This document shows positions 25,678-33,490 of a stretch of 39,208 nucleotides of DNA, piece by piece. The DNA is from Frankia sp. R82 (lineage in GTDB: Bacteria > Actinomycetota > Actinomycetes > Frankiales > Frankiaceae), in NCBI RefSeq assembly GCF_023716925.1, contig NZ_JAMQQG010000036.1, positions 1 to 39,208 on the forward strand, given 5' to 3'. How positions within the stretch are numbered: the stretch's first letter is position 1; every line of letters starts with the position of its first letter. The notes under the pieces were generated by a model. That model did not search any database, had not been told where the DNA came from, and worked only from the letters and a program-made list of their open reading frames with translations. The position numbers and the translations under genes were made by a program.

Positions 25678-25974
25678 GTGCCCATCTTCTCGTCCGGACC
25701 GCACGGCGCGTGGCGGACCCCCGGCGACGACCATCCCCTCATCTCCGCCAGAGCCGACCACAACGGCGATCATGCGGTGATCCTCCGTCCTGGTGCTGAC
25801 ATCGGCGACTTGGTGGCGCTGCTCACCACGCTGCCGCCGGCCGCCTTCTTCACCGAGCACTTCGGCGATGTCGACATCGTCCTGATCTTCCGCCCGGTCC
25901 CCGGCGATCCGGCAACCGTCCCGGCCGGCGAGACGAACCCGCCCGACCCGGCGGCGGCACACGCGACGCCGTAA
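25678..25974 (+). CDS. Hypothetical protein, FGDVDIVL family (copy 2)
   Basis: 98 residues, not a named family to my knowledge. The core GDHAVILRPGADIGDLVALL, then LPPAAFFTEHFGDVDIVLIFRP is clearly related to the protein at 20017-20487; this copy lacks the longer C-terminus and ends in a Pro/Ala/Asp-rich tail. GTG 25678 has AAGGAG 8 bases upstream, a strong site, which is why this frame is preferred over the overlapping 25530-25799 frame. It lies between xis and int, a place tied to excision/integration control. The predicted fold is small alpha/beta without catalytic motifs. Function unknown. Confidence 0.75.
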   Translation: MPIFSSGPHGAWRTPGDDHPLISARADHNGDHAVILRPGADIGDLVALLTTLPPAAFFTEHFGDVDIVLIFRPVPGDPATVPAGETNPPDPAAAHATP

Positions 25975-25988
25975 CCCACCGTCGCTCT

Positions 25989-26041
25989 CCCCGTTCCTCC
26001 GCCGCGGCCCGGAAGACCATCCCTTCGCCGGAGGAACGGGG
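25989..26041. repeat. Perfect 13-bp inverted repeat upstream of int
   Basis: CCCCGTTCCTCCG (25989-26001) and CGGAGGAACGGGG (26029-26041) are separated by 27 bases. It sits 14 bp after the FGDVDIVL stop and 87 bp before the int ATG. It could be a terminator/attenuator that limits int expression, or an operator. Confidence 0.6.
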
Positions 26042-26128
26042 GGCATCTCGTCCTGGGCCGACACCGCATCCCGCGACCGGCCCCGGCGGCGAGCCCACCC
26101 CATCTCTCGGCAAGGAGCCACGCTCACC

Positions 26129-27406
26129 ATGCCCGCCAATGACGACGCCCCCACGAACGGCCGGCGCAAGACCCGCAGGGAACGGACGAAGCGCGCCAAC
26201 GGACAGGGCTCGATCTACCAACGCGCCGACGGCATGTGGGTCGGCGCGGCCTACGTCCTCATGCCCGACGGCACCACCAAACGGCGGCCGGTCTACGGCA
26301 GGTCGGAGGAGATCGTCCGGGGCAAGCTCACCGAGCTACAGGCCAACTCCGATCAGGGCATTCCCGCGGACGCGACCGGGTGGACGGTCGGTCGGTTCCT
26401 GTCGGCGTGGCTGGAGGGCACGGTGAAGCCGAATCGGCAGCCGAACACCTACATCACGTATGAGAAGGCCGTTCGGATCTACCTCATGCCGGGTCTCGGC
26501 AAGAAGCGGCTGAACAAGCTGACGGCGGCCGAGGTTCGCCAGTTCATCCGGCGACTGGAGAACACCTGCCTGTGCTGCGAACGGGGGAGAGATACTGCCC
26601 GTCCGGTGGGGGAGCGGCGCTGCTGCGCGGTCGGTCGGTGCTGCGAACGACGTCCCTCGAAGCGTCAGGTCCAGGTCGTTCACGCGGTGCTGCGTAACGC
26701 GCTGCAAGCGGCGGTCCGCGAGGAACTGATCCGGCGCAACGTCGCCAAGCTCGTGCAGGTTTCGACACCGCGCTATGGCATCGACCGGGGCCTGACCGTG
26801 GACCAGGCCCACATGTTGCTCGACGCCGCGACCGGCGACCGGCTGTACGCCCTGCTGGTCCTGGCCCTGTTCCTCGGAATGCGCCGGGGGGAACTGCTCG
26901 GGCTCCAGTGGTCCGACATCGACAGGGAACGGGAAACGCTCACCATCCGCCACACCCTTCAGCGGGTCGGCGGGGAACTGCGGCTGCTCCCGCCGAAGAC
27001 GGACGACTCGGAACGCACCCTTCCGCTGCTGGGTCTGGTGGCTGACGCGCTGACGGAGCACCGCAGGCTCCAGGACGCCGAGCGGGAAGCGGCCGGCACG
27101 CGGTGGGTGAACACCGGTCACGTCTTCACCACGAAGATCGGAACCCCGATCGAACCGGACAACCTCCGCCGGTTCTGGATGCCGCTACGACGGGCGGCCG
27201 GACTCGACACCGTGGTGTTCCACGGGCTGCGGCACACCTGCGTGACGCTGCTTCTCGATCTCGGCGTTCCGCCGCACATCGTCCGCGACATCGCCGGACA
27301 CTCGGCGATCGAGGTCACGATGACGATCTACGCTCATGCGTCCATGGGCGAGAAGCGCCGCGCCCTCGGCAAACTCGACGGCCACCTGACCAACCCGCGG
27401 CCCTGA
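26129..27406 (+). CDS. int: Tyrosine site-specific integrase
   Basis: 425 residues. The N-terminal arm-binding region (GQGSIYQRADGMWVGAAYV) and the core-binding domain (about 85-210) precede the catalytic domain. Catalytic residues visible are R252 in LGMRRGELLGL, H365 and R368 in FHGLRHT, H391 in AGHS and nucleophile Y401 in MTIYAHA. An insert with seven Cys (C147-C172: CLCC, RRCCAVGRCC) lies in the core-binding domain; similar Cys clusters occur in other AICE integrases and may bind zinc (inference). AAGGAG lies about 12 bases before ATG 26129. Its stop is about 107 bp from the att copy in tRNA-Arg. It recombines the circular element with the tRNA gene. Confidence 0.94.
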   Translation: MPANDDAPTNGRRKTRRERTKRANGQGSIYQRADGMWVGAAYVLMPDGTTKRRPVYGRSEEIVRGKLTELQANSDQGIPADATGWTVGRFLSAWLEGTVKPNRQPNTYITYEKAVRIYLMPGLGKKRLNKLTAAEVRQFIRRLENTCLCCERGRDTARPVGERRCCAVGRCCERRPSKRQVQVVHAVLRNALQAAVREELIRRNVAKLVQVSTPRYGIDRGLTVDQAHMLLDAATGDRLYALLVLALFLGMRRGELLGLQWSDIDRERETLTIRHTLQRVGGELRLLPPKTDDSERTLPLLGLVADALTEHRRLQDAEREAAGTRWVNTGHVFTTKIGTPIEPDNLRRFWMPLRRAAGLDTVVFHGLRHTCVTLLLDLGVPPHIVRDIAGHSAIEVTMTIYAHASMGEKRRALGKLDGHLTNPRP

Positions 27407-27419
27407 GCACACTCGGCCC

Positions 27420-27443
27420 CGTTGCTACAGGCGTTGCTACACC
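27420..27443 (+). repeat. Putative integrase arm-binding sites, right end
   Basis: Same 24-bp sequence as 9986-10009: GTTGCTACA at 27421-27429 and again at 27433-27441. It starts 14 bases after the int stop and ends 69 bp before the att core. Orientation relative to the plus strand is the same as at the left end. Confidence 0.65.
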
Positions 27444-27512
27444 TGAGGGGTTTCGGGGAGCTGCAGACATGGCGAGGGGATCGAAAGGCGCAGCATGCGG
27501 GCATGATCCCTA

Positions 27513-27559
27513 CGTGCGCCCGGCAGGGATCGAACCTGCGACCTGGTGCTTAGAAGGCA
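27513..27559 (+). repeat. Right attachment-site copy, 47 bp (attR core)
   Basis: Identical to 9858-9904. It covers the tRNA-Arg gene from nucleotide 29 (3' part of the anticodon stem's 5' strand) through the discriminator base plus 2 bases, so integration restores a complete tRNA here. Confidence 0.95.
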
Positions 27560-27587
27560 CTCGCTCTATCCACTGAGCTACGGGCGC
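27515..27587 (-). tRNA. tRNA-Arg (anticodon UCU)
   Basis: 73 nucleotides fold as a cloverleaf: acceptor GCGCCCG / CGGGCGC, D stem GCTC/GAGC, anticodon loop CTTCTAA giving UCU, variable AGGTC, T arm GCAGG-TTCGATC-CCTGC, discriminator A. The anticodon stem has four pairs and one A-C mismatch at its top. CCA is not encoded. It serves as the integration target of the element; its 3' half is supplied by the element-chromosome junction and is unchanged. Confidence 0.96.
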
Positions 27588-27854
27588 GCTGACGCATGAG
27601 CCCACCGGGCGGGCCGCCCTCAGGGTAGCAAGTCCGGGGCCCGTGCTGGACACATGGCGGACACACCCGCGTCCGGGGCGTCGAGGCGACGATGGATGGC
27701 CGCGGTCGCGGCGCCGCGTAGCGCTCGTCGGTAGTGGTGCCGTCTCCGTCGGCCACTACCCGGGCGGGCTGGTGGCCGACGGAGCGTCCGGGTCTGCCGG
27801 CTGCTTCGGTCACCCGGGCTGGGCGGGCCGGGCGGGCCGAACTGGCCGGGTGGG

Positions 27855-28733
27855 TCAGGCGGCGAGGTGGGCCAGGTCGGCGAACTCCTGGTCGGTGAGG
27901 GTAATGCCGGCGGCGGCGATGTTCTCCTCCACGTGGGCGACCGACGACGTGCCGGGAATCGGCAGGATCACCGGCGAGCGGCGCAGCAGCCAGGCCAGGG
28001 CGAGCTGCGCGGGGGAGGCGGTGTGGCTGCGGGCGGCGGTGTCGAGCACACTGCCCGGCTGGGCCAGCCGGCCGGTGGCCATCGGGTCCCACGGGATGAA
28101 GGCGATGTTCTCCCGCTCGGCGTGGTCGAGCAGCTTCTCGGCAGTGCGGTAGGCCAGGTTGTAGCGGTTCTGGACGCTGACGATCGGCACGATGGTGCGG
28201 GCGTGCTCCACGTCCGCCACGGAGACCTCGGACAGGCCGATGTGGCGGATCTTGCCCTCCTGCTGCAGCGCCCGGAGCTCGCCGAGGGAGTCCTCGACGG
28301 GGGTGTCGGGGTCGATGCGGTGCAGCTGGTAGAGGTCGATGCGTTCGAGGCGCAGCCGGCGCAGCGACAGCTCCACCTGCTGGCGCAGGTAGGCGGGGCG
28401 CCCGACCGGGGTCCACTGGTTCGGCCCGCCCCGGGTCAGACCACCCTTGGTGGCGATGACCAGGTCGTCCGGGTACGGGTACAGGGCCTCGGCGATCAGG
28501 GTCTCGCTGACCTCCGGACCGTACGAGTCGGCGGTGTCGATGAAGGTCACACCAAGCTCGACGGCCCGACGCAGGACGGCCCGGGCCTGGTCCGGATCGG
28601 CGGGTGGGCCCCAGATCCCCTCGCCGGTGATGCGCATAGCGCCGAACCCGAGCCGGGTGACCGGCAGGTCGCCGCCGAGCAGGAACGTGCCGCTTCCGGC
28701 GGCGTCCGTGCTGGTGGTCGTGGTCGTCGACAT
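27855..28733 (-). CDS. Aldo/keto reductase
   Basis: 292 residues, NAD(P)H-dependent TIM-barrel oxidoreductase. The catalytic tetrad is visible: D66 and Y71 in [10 protein letters not shown]96 in VIATKGG and H138 in YQLHRID. The C-terminal cofactor loop is [17 protein letters not shown]. It belongs to the group of bacterial AKRs annotated as oxidoreductases of unknown substrate. ATG 28733 has GGAGG 6 bases upstream. The N-terminal [10 protein letters not shown] tail is low-complexity. It stands alone between the tRNA and a 449-bp non-coding stretch. Confidence 0.92.
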   Translation of the reverse strand: MSTTTTTSTDAAGSGTFLLGGDLPVTRLGFGAMRITGEGIWGPPADPDQARAVLRRAVELGVTFIDTADSYGPEVSETLIAEALYPYPDDLVIATKGGLTRGGPNQWTPVGRPAYLRQQVELSLRRLRLERIDLYQLHRIDPDTPVEDSLGELRALQQEGKIRHIGLSEVSVADVEHARTIVPIVSVQNRYNLAYRTAEKLLDHAERENIAFIPWDPMATGRLAQPGSVLDTAARSHTASPAQLALAWLLRRSPVILPIPGTSSVAHVEENIAAAGITLTDQEFADLAHLAA

Positions 28734-29182
28734 CAGTGTCCTCCGGGTACGACGGTGTGGCGGGCCGGGCAGGGGCCTACGGGCCCCGAACGGCCTGGTT
28801 GACCTGAACGGTGCTGCTGGCTGTGGGCGGCATGCCGGTGCGGACCGTACTCAGTCCGTGGCTGGCATGCCCTCAGCGACAACCGGGGTCTGCCGGCAGG
28901 TGTTCCCACCCCGGACGGTGTTCCCACCCGGGCCGGGCTCCTACCGGACCTGCTTCGACCGGACCGCCGTCCACCGCAGCGGCCCGGATCAGCCCCTGGC
29001 GGAGCCGGAGCCCGATCGGTGACGCCCAGGGTGCTGGCCCGATGTGGGGGTGCGCCGGCTGTGGACGGCGTCGCGTTGTCCACAGCCGCACGGGGCGGGC
29101 TTCTCCCGGCCGCCGCGACGTTGCAGGCTGGATGCGCGCTGGTACCCCTCCCGGAACTCCCTCCCTGAACCGAGGAGCACCC
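28734..29182. other. Intergenic region, no gene seen
   Basis: It separates the divergent aldo/keto reductase and SSB genes and should hold both promoters. GGTGTTCCCACCC occurs twice at an 18-bp period (28899-28911, 28917-28929). Open frames here are upstream extensions of the SSB frame without support. Confidence 0.5.
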
Positions 29183-29776
29183 ATGCTTGACACGACCATC
29201 ACCGTCGTCGGCAATCTCGTCGACGATCCGGAGCATCGGACGACGGCGGGTGGCGCGTCCGTCTGCAGCTTCCGGCTGGCCTCCACACCGCGGCGGTTCG
29301 ACCGTTCGGAGAGCCGCTGGGTCGACGGCACGACGCTGTTCGTGCGGGTCTCCTGCTGGCGCCAGCTCGCCGACAACGTCGCCTCCAGCCTGAACAAGGG
29401 CGACCGTGCCCTGGTCTTCGGGCATCTGCGCCAGCGGTCGTTCGAGACGAGCGAGGGCGAGCGGCGGGTCTCGTTCGAGATCGATGCCGACGCGGTCGGC
29501 GCCGAGCTGACCTGGCACGGCGCGCGCTCACAGCGCCTGGCCCGCGGCAGCGCAACGGCGACCGCGCCGACCACGACGTCCGTCACCGCGTCGGACGTCG
29601 CGGATCCCGCTGACCCGGACGACGACGCGGACCCGGACGAGGACATCGAACTGCCCGGTGACGGCCCGCTGGTCGATCCGGGCGACGCGGCGGACCTGCC
29701 TGCGTCCGCCGATGCCGCGACCCTGCGGGACGTGCGGGACATCGCTGACCGCCACGCGGATGCACTGGTCAGCTGA
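29183..29776 (+). CDS. ssb: Secondary single-stranded DNA-binding (SSB-like) protein
   Basis: 197 residues. The OB fold is clear: TTITVVGNLVDDPEHRT, ASVCSFRLASTPRRFD, TTLFVRVSCWRQLADNVASS, KGDRALVFGHLRQRSF and VSFEIDADAVGAEL. The tail is acidic (PADPDDDADPDEDIELPGDG) but ends in ADALVS, without the DDDIPF-type tip that recruits partner proteins in the main SSB. This suggests a specialised paralogue (like the M. tuberculosis Rv2478c type). ATG 29183 has GAGGAG 5 bases upstream; the open frame further upstream is not coding. A strong hairpin follows the gene. Confidence 0.88.
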   Translation: MLDTTITVVGNLVDDPEHRTTAGGASVCSFRLASTPRRFDRSESRWVDGTTLFVRVSCWRQLADNVASSLNKGDRALVFGHLRQRSFETSEGERRVSFEIDADAVGAELTWHGARSQRLARGSATATAPTTTSVTASDVADPADPDDDADPDEDIELPGDGPLVDPGDAADLPASADAATLRDVRDIADRHADALVS

Positions 29777-29780
29777 CCCG

Positions 29781-29824
29781 GGCAGGTCCGGCCCGCGTCG
29801 ACCACAACGCGGGCCGGACCTGCC
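29781..29824. terminator. Strong hairpin after the SSB gene
   Basis: Perfect 18-bp stem (29781-29798 with 29807-29824) and an 8-base loop, starting 4 bases after the SSB stop. Intrinsic terminator of the actinomycete type without a long T-run. Confidence 0.8.
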
Positions 29825-29861
29825 GCCCGGTCGGCCGTGGCTGCTCGGTAGCGTGCCGGGG

Positions 29862-31877
29862 GTGAGTATCCGGCACGACGACGCGTCCGTGCCCCGGGTG
29901 AGTGCGGCCGGCTGGTATGTGGTGGCGCTCGCCGTGTGCGCGGCGGTCGGCGCGGTCGTGCTGCGACACACCGTGTTTCCGCTGCTGTCGGTGAACAACG
30001 ACGAGGGCATCTATCTGCTGCATGCCCGCACCCTCGCCGCCGGCCGGCTGTTTCCGTCCGCGCCCGACCCGGCCCAGTCCTATCTGCCCTGGTTGGGCAC
30101 GGTGATCGACGGCCATTACGTCCTGAAGTACACGCCGTTCGTGCCGGCGATCTACGCGGTCGGGCTGCTGCTGACCGGCAGCATCGACCTGGCGCTCGCC
30201 GTCATCGCGGCGACCGCGGTCATCGTGACCTACCTGCTGGGCGTGGAACTGGGCGGCACGCGGCGGGTCGCGGCACTGGCCGCCACCCTGCTCGCGCTCT
30301 CCCCGCTCACCATGATCCAGAGCGCCATGGTGCTCAGCTATCTGCCGGCGCTCATCCTGATGCAGGCTGCGGTCCTCGGGGTGCTGCGCGGACGGCGCCG
30401 AGATCAGGTCTGGCCGGTCGTGGCGGGTGGCGCCGCCCTCGGGGTGGCGGGCGCGGTACGGCCCTACGACGCGGTGCTGCTGCTGGGTCCGCTGGCGGTG
30501 TGGCTCGCGGTCACGTCCGCGGGTCGGCGCTGGTGGTTGCTGCGCTGGTTGCTGTGCGGGCTCGCCGCGCCCGCCGTGGTGGTGCTGGCGACGAACCTGG
30601 CGGCGACCGGAAACCCGTTGCGGCTGCCGTTCGCCCTGCTCGAGCCGGACGACCGGCTCGGTTTCGGCGGGCGGCGGCTCTACCCGGGGGACGGGCTGCA
30701 CGAGTTCGGGCTCGCGGACGGCCTGCGTTCCGTCGGGGACCATCTGTGGCTGCTGGGCGGCTGGGCGTGCGGCGGGGTGGTGCTCGCCGCCGCGGCGATC
30801 GGCGCCGCCGTCCGGCGTCGCCTGTCGGCACCGGCCGCGATGCTCGGGCTCGGCGGGGTGGCGTTCCTGATCGGATATGTCGGTTTCTGGGGGGCGTGGA
30901 ACGCGGCCGAGCTGTGGGGCGGCATCCGGTATGTCGGGCCGTTCTATCTGGTGCCGGTGCTCGTCCCGCTCGTCCAGCTGGGCGCGGTGGGCAGTGCGGC
31001 CGGGGCGGCGGCGCTGCTTGCCCGCGGGCGCCGCATGGGACTTGCGGTGATCGTGCCGGTCGTGACCGCGGTGGCCGTGCTGACCGGTTTCGTGGTCACC
31101 GGTGCGGTGCGCGACAACCGTGTGCTCACCGATCATGACCGGGATCTGCACGCCATGCTGACCGGCCTGCCGGGGCGGTCGCTGGTGTTCGTGGCGGCGA
31201 GCCCCGCCTTCCTCGGGCATCCGTCGCCCGTCACGGCCAACGGTCCGGACCTCGACGGCCGGCAGCTCTATGCCATCGCCCGCGGCGTCGACGACCTGAC
31301 CGTCGCGGCGGACCATCGCGACCGGTCGGCCTACCTGCTGCGGATGGCCGCGGCCTACAACCGGTCGCCGAGCTCGCCGTCCACGGCCCGTCTTGAGCGG
31401 CTCGCCGTCCGCAGCGGTAAACAGGTCGACGTGGCGATCACCATCGGCCCCCGGTCCGTTACGGGAGCGGTGCGGTCCGCTCGGCTGGTGTTCACCGCGG
31501 GCAGCCATCGCCTGACGGTTCCGGTCGATCCGCGGGCCGCCAGCTCGTTCACCCTCACCGTCGACGCCGACGGACTCGACCCGACCGACCTCACCGCGTC
31601 GACCGCGCGCACCCCCGGCAACCCGACGTCGCCGCAGGCCACCGCGAGCACCGTGCGGGGCGGTCGCGGGACATCGGTCACCGTTGCCCTGCTCGCCACG
31701 GACCCGTACGGCCGGGAACGCACCGTGGACCGGCAGATCCTCCCGGTTCGGCTGGCCCTCTCCGGGGCGCCCGCGGTCACGGTGCTCGGCTCGCTCGGGC
31801 CGGTCGACGAGATCGGCACCGGCACCCGGCCGCCGCTGGGCCTCACCCTCACCGCGGTCCCCGGCGCCGTCCGGTAA
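29862..31877 (+). CDS. Polytopic membrane protein, GT-C-like (GT39/PMT-type) glycosyltransferase
   Basis: 671 residues. About ten hydrophobic segments fill residues 17-430 (for example WYVVALAVCAAVGAVVL, LALAVIAATAVIVTYLLGV, AMLGLGGVAFLIGYVGFW, LAVIVPVVTAVAVLTGFVV), followed by a soluble, Thr/Ser-rich beta-type domain of about 230 residues. After the first segment, NNDEGIYLLHARTLAAG (D47, E48) matches the acidic motif in the first outer loop of GT-C enzymes that use polyprenyl-phosphate sugars. Acceptor and sugar are unknown. GTG 29862 is preferred because translation before it lies in the SSB terminator. No operon partner; the gene after it converges. Confidence 0.75.
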   Translation: MSIRHDDASVPRVSAAGWYVVALAVCAAVGAVVLRHTVFPLLSVNNDEGIYLLHARTLAAGRLFPSAPDPAQSYLPWLGTVIDGHYVLKYTPFVPAIYAVGLLLTGSIDLALAVIAATAVIVTYLLGVELGGTRRVAALAATLLALSPLTMIQSAMVLSYLPALILMQAAVLGVLRGRRRDQVWPVVAGGAALGVAGAVRPYDAVLLLGPLAVWLAVTSAGRRWWLLRWLLCGLAAPAVVVLATNLAATGNPLRLPFALLEPDDRLGFGGRRLYPGDGLHEFGLADGLRSVGDHLWLLGGWACGGVVLAAAAIGAAVRRRLSAPAAMLGLGGVAFLIGYVGFWGAWNAAELWGGIRYVGPFYLVPVLVPLVQLGAVGSAAGAAALLARGRRMGLAVIVPVVTAVAVLTGFVVTGAVRDNRVLTDHDRDLHAMLTGLPGRSLVFVAASPAFLGHPSPVTANGPDLDGRQLYAIARGVDDLTVAADHRDRSAYLLRMAAAYNRSPSSPSTARLERLAVRSGKQVDVAITIGPRSVTGAVRSARLVFTAGSHRLTVPVDPRAASSFTLTVDADGLDPTDLTASTARTPGNPTSPQATASTVRGGRGTSVTVALLATDPYGRERTVDRQILPVRLALSGAPAVTVLGSLGPVDEIGTGTRPPLGLTLTAVPGAVR

Positions 31878-31883
31878 ACGGGC

Positions 31884-31915
31884 CCAGCCACCCAGCCACC
31901 CAGCCACCCAGCCGA
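31884..31915. repeat. 8-bp tandem repeat between convergent genes
   Basis: Three exact CCAGCCAC units and a fourth ending in GA. It lies between the membrane-protein stop and the DUF1254 stop. Simple-sequence tract with no function assigned. Confidence 0.75.
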
Positions 31916-31928
31916 GCGGCCGGCGGGC

Positions 31929-33293
31929 TCAGTCGACCCGGTGGATGGGGGGTGGGGCGTAGTCGTCGTCGAGCACGGTGGGGCCGGGGGCGTCGACGCG
32001 CAGGGTCGGGCGGAAGTCGCCGCCGGCAGTGGGCAGCCAGTTCGCCTGCTCGTCCTCGTCCGGCGGCTGCTCGCACTGCAGGAACAGACGCACCGAACCG
32101 TCCCGCCCGCTGCGCAGCCCCTTGGTCCGACTGCCCAGCCAGTAACGGGACAGCGGATTGTCGACCAGATAGTAGTCCGGGGAGTCGTGCATGGTGAGCG
32201 ACCAGCTCGCCCCGTCCGGCGGGGGCGCGAAGTCGATGGTGTAGCGGTGCGCGCCGGTCAGGCGCCGGCCGTCCGCGTCGAACAGGCAGCTCGCACGCAG
32301 GCTGCGGTAGCCGTGGGTCGGGCCGACCGGCTGACGGGCAAGGATCGCCCGGGCCAGGCGCCCGTGCTGGCGGTCCGCGATGCGCCAGGCCGGATCGTCG
32401 CGGGTCCCGGGGCCGAGGAAGTCGATGTTGAAGTCCAGGGCGTGCGGGGTGCTCGACCAGCCGCCGCGCAGCGCGCGTCCGGCGTGCACCAGCCGCTCCA
32501 GGCCGTCGCGGCCCGCCCGCAGGCCGCCGCGCAGCGACCAGGCCAGCGACGGATCCGGATCCACATAGGGCGACGGATCGTCGAACAGCCCCAGCGGCGC
32601 GAACCGGCGAGCGTAGTCCGTCTCCGCCGCGGCCGGCGGGAAGGCTGCCAACCAGATCCGCAGCTCCTCCCAGAACCGCAGGTCGTCGCACACGGCCAGG
32701 GTGGACTGCGGGGGACCCGGCGCGGGCGGAGCATGCCGGTCGAGCGGGCACAGCCGCAGTGCGTCCTGCCGGTGGTGAACCAGATCGGCCTCGCTCGGAT
32801 CGTCGAGGGCGATCCGAGCGATCAGGATCAGCAGCCGGGTGGGCGCCTCGACCGGGACGAACCCCGCCGGCAGCCGCCGTGACCACCCGGGCGGCACCAG
32901 AACGTAGGTCGAGGGCGTGGCGCCGTCGGCACCGGTGATGCTGGCCGACCCCAGGTAGGCGAAGGCGTTGCGCCACATGTCGGTGAGCACCACCAGCAGC
33001 GGCGGCTCGGGATCGGTCGGCAGCTGCAGGATCACCGGGCCGACCGCGAGATCGACCAGGGCGATCGACGACAGCACGTCCGCCTCCAGGCTGACGAACG
33101 ACGAGCGGGGCCCGGGCAGCTCCCACTGGTGGTCGAAGTAGTTGAATCCGGTGTTCCCGCGGCTGCCGAGCCCACCGCCGGCATACCGGCCCAGCAGACG
33201 CACGCTGCTGACCAGCGGGTAGCCGAAGACGTAGGCCTCGGCGGCCAGGCCGAAGCGGTGATCATTAGCGCGCATGCCGGGCATCGCAGCCAT
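31929..33293 (-). CDS. DUF1254/DUF1214 domain protein
   Basis: 454 residues. The N-terminal DUF1254 signature is AAEAYVFGYPLVSSVRLLG with FNYFDHQWELPGP. The C-terminal DUF1214 signature is SWSLTMHDSPDYYLVDNPLS, RYWLGSRTKGL. Proteins with this pair are widespread and of unknown biochemical function; many are exported, but no signal peptide is visible here. Starts at 33293, 33284 and 33275 are possible; none has a clear ribosome-binding site. It is divergent from ettA, with a tandem-repeat tract between them. Confidence 0.85.
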   Translation of the reverse strand: MAAMPGMRANDHRFGLAAEAYVFGYPLVSSVRLLGRYAGGGLGSRGNTGFNYFDHQWELPGPRSSFVSLEADVLSSIALVDLAVGPVILQLPTDPEPPLLVVLTDMWRNAFAYLGSASITGADGATPSTYVLVPPGWSRRLPAGFVPVEAPTRLLILIARIALDDPSEADLVHHRQDALRLCPLDRHAPPAPGPPQSTLAVCDDLRFWEELRIWLAAFPPAAAETDYARRFAPLGLFDDPSPYVDPDPSLAWSLRGGLRAGRDGLERLVHAGRALRGGWSSTPHALDFNIDFLGPGTRDDPAWRIADRQHGRLARAILARQPVGPTHGYRSLRASCLFDADGRRLTGAHRYTIDFAPPPDGASWSLTMHDSPDYYLVDNPLSRYWLGSRTKGLRSGRDGSVRLFLQCEQPPDEDEQANWLPTAGGDFRPTLRVDAPGPTVLDDDYAPPPIHRVD

Positions 33294-33382
33294 CCGATTC
33301 CGTCAGGTGTTTGCCGTCATACGTTGCGTGCCCGCAACCGGGTGAGCGCTACCCACCTGTGTCCGTGCACCGGACCGACCCG

Positions 33383-33472
33383 TCGGACCGATCACCGACG
33401 TCGGACCGATCACCGACGTCGGACCGATCACCGACGTCGGACCGATCACCGACGTCGGGCCGGTCACCGGCA
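33383..33472. repeat. 18-bp tandem repeat upstream of ettA
   Basis: Four exact units TCGGACCGATCACCGACG (33383-33454) and a fifth diverged one (33455-33472), ending 18 bp before the ettA ATG. Across unit borders each copy gives CGTCGG-N8-CCGACG, an inverted repeat. It could be a set of operators, an RNA structure in the leader, or a neutral minisatellite. Confidence 0.85.
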
Positions 33473-33490
33473 TGCCCTAGGGTTGGAGAC

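Larger units (their letters stand above)
9858..27559. mobile_element. Integrated AICE (pSAM2-type actinomycete integrative and conjugative element) in tRNA-Arg
   Basis: Bounded by a perfect 47-bp direct repeat (9858-9904 and 27513-27559); the right copy is part of an intact tRNA-Arg gene. Unit length from repeat to repeat is 17,655 bp. The integrase ends about 107 bp from the right att copy. Order from the right: int, a small FGDVDIVL gene, xis, rep, tra, a small gene, pra, divergent XRE repressor, then cargo (second FGDVDIVL gene, Nudix/HD/XRE set, hsdRSM) and a gene-free left end. Integrase, excisionase, HUH Rep and FtsK-like Tra together define AICEs, which replicate as rolling circles and move double-stranded DNA between mycelia. 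All core genes look intact, so the element may be functional; that is inference. Confidence 0.92.

Noticed and set aside
25530-25799. 89-codon open frame overlapping xis stop (GTGA)
   Set aside because: Its second half overlaps the FGDVDIVL gene in another frame, which has a strong ribosome site and a homologue in the element; the translation is Arg/Pro-rich. A very short coupled gene cannot be fully excluded.
29769-31907. 712-codon minus-strand open frame over the membrane protein gene
   Set aside because: Low-complexity Arg/Gly/Gln/His-rich translation opposite a convincing polytopic membrane protein.
33383-33472. CRISPR-like array
   Set aside because: Repeats are directly contiguous at 18 bp with no variable spacers and no cas genes nearby.
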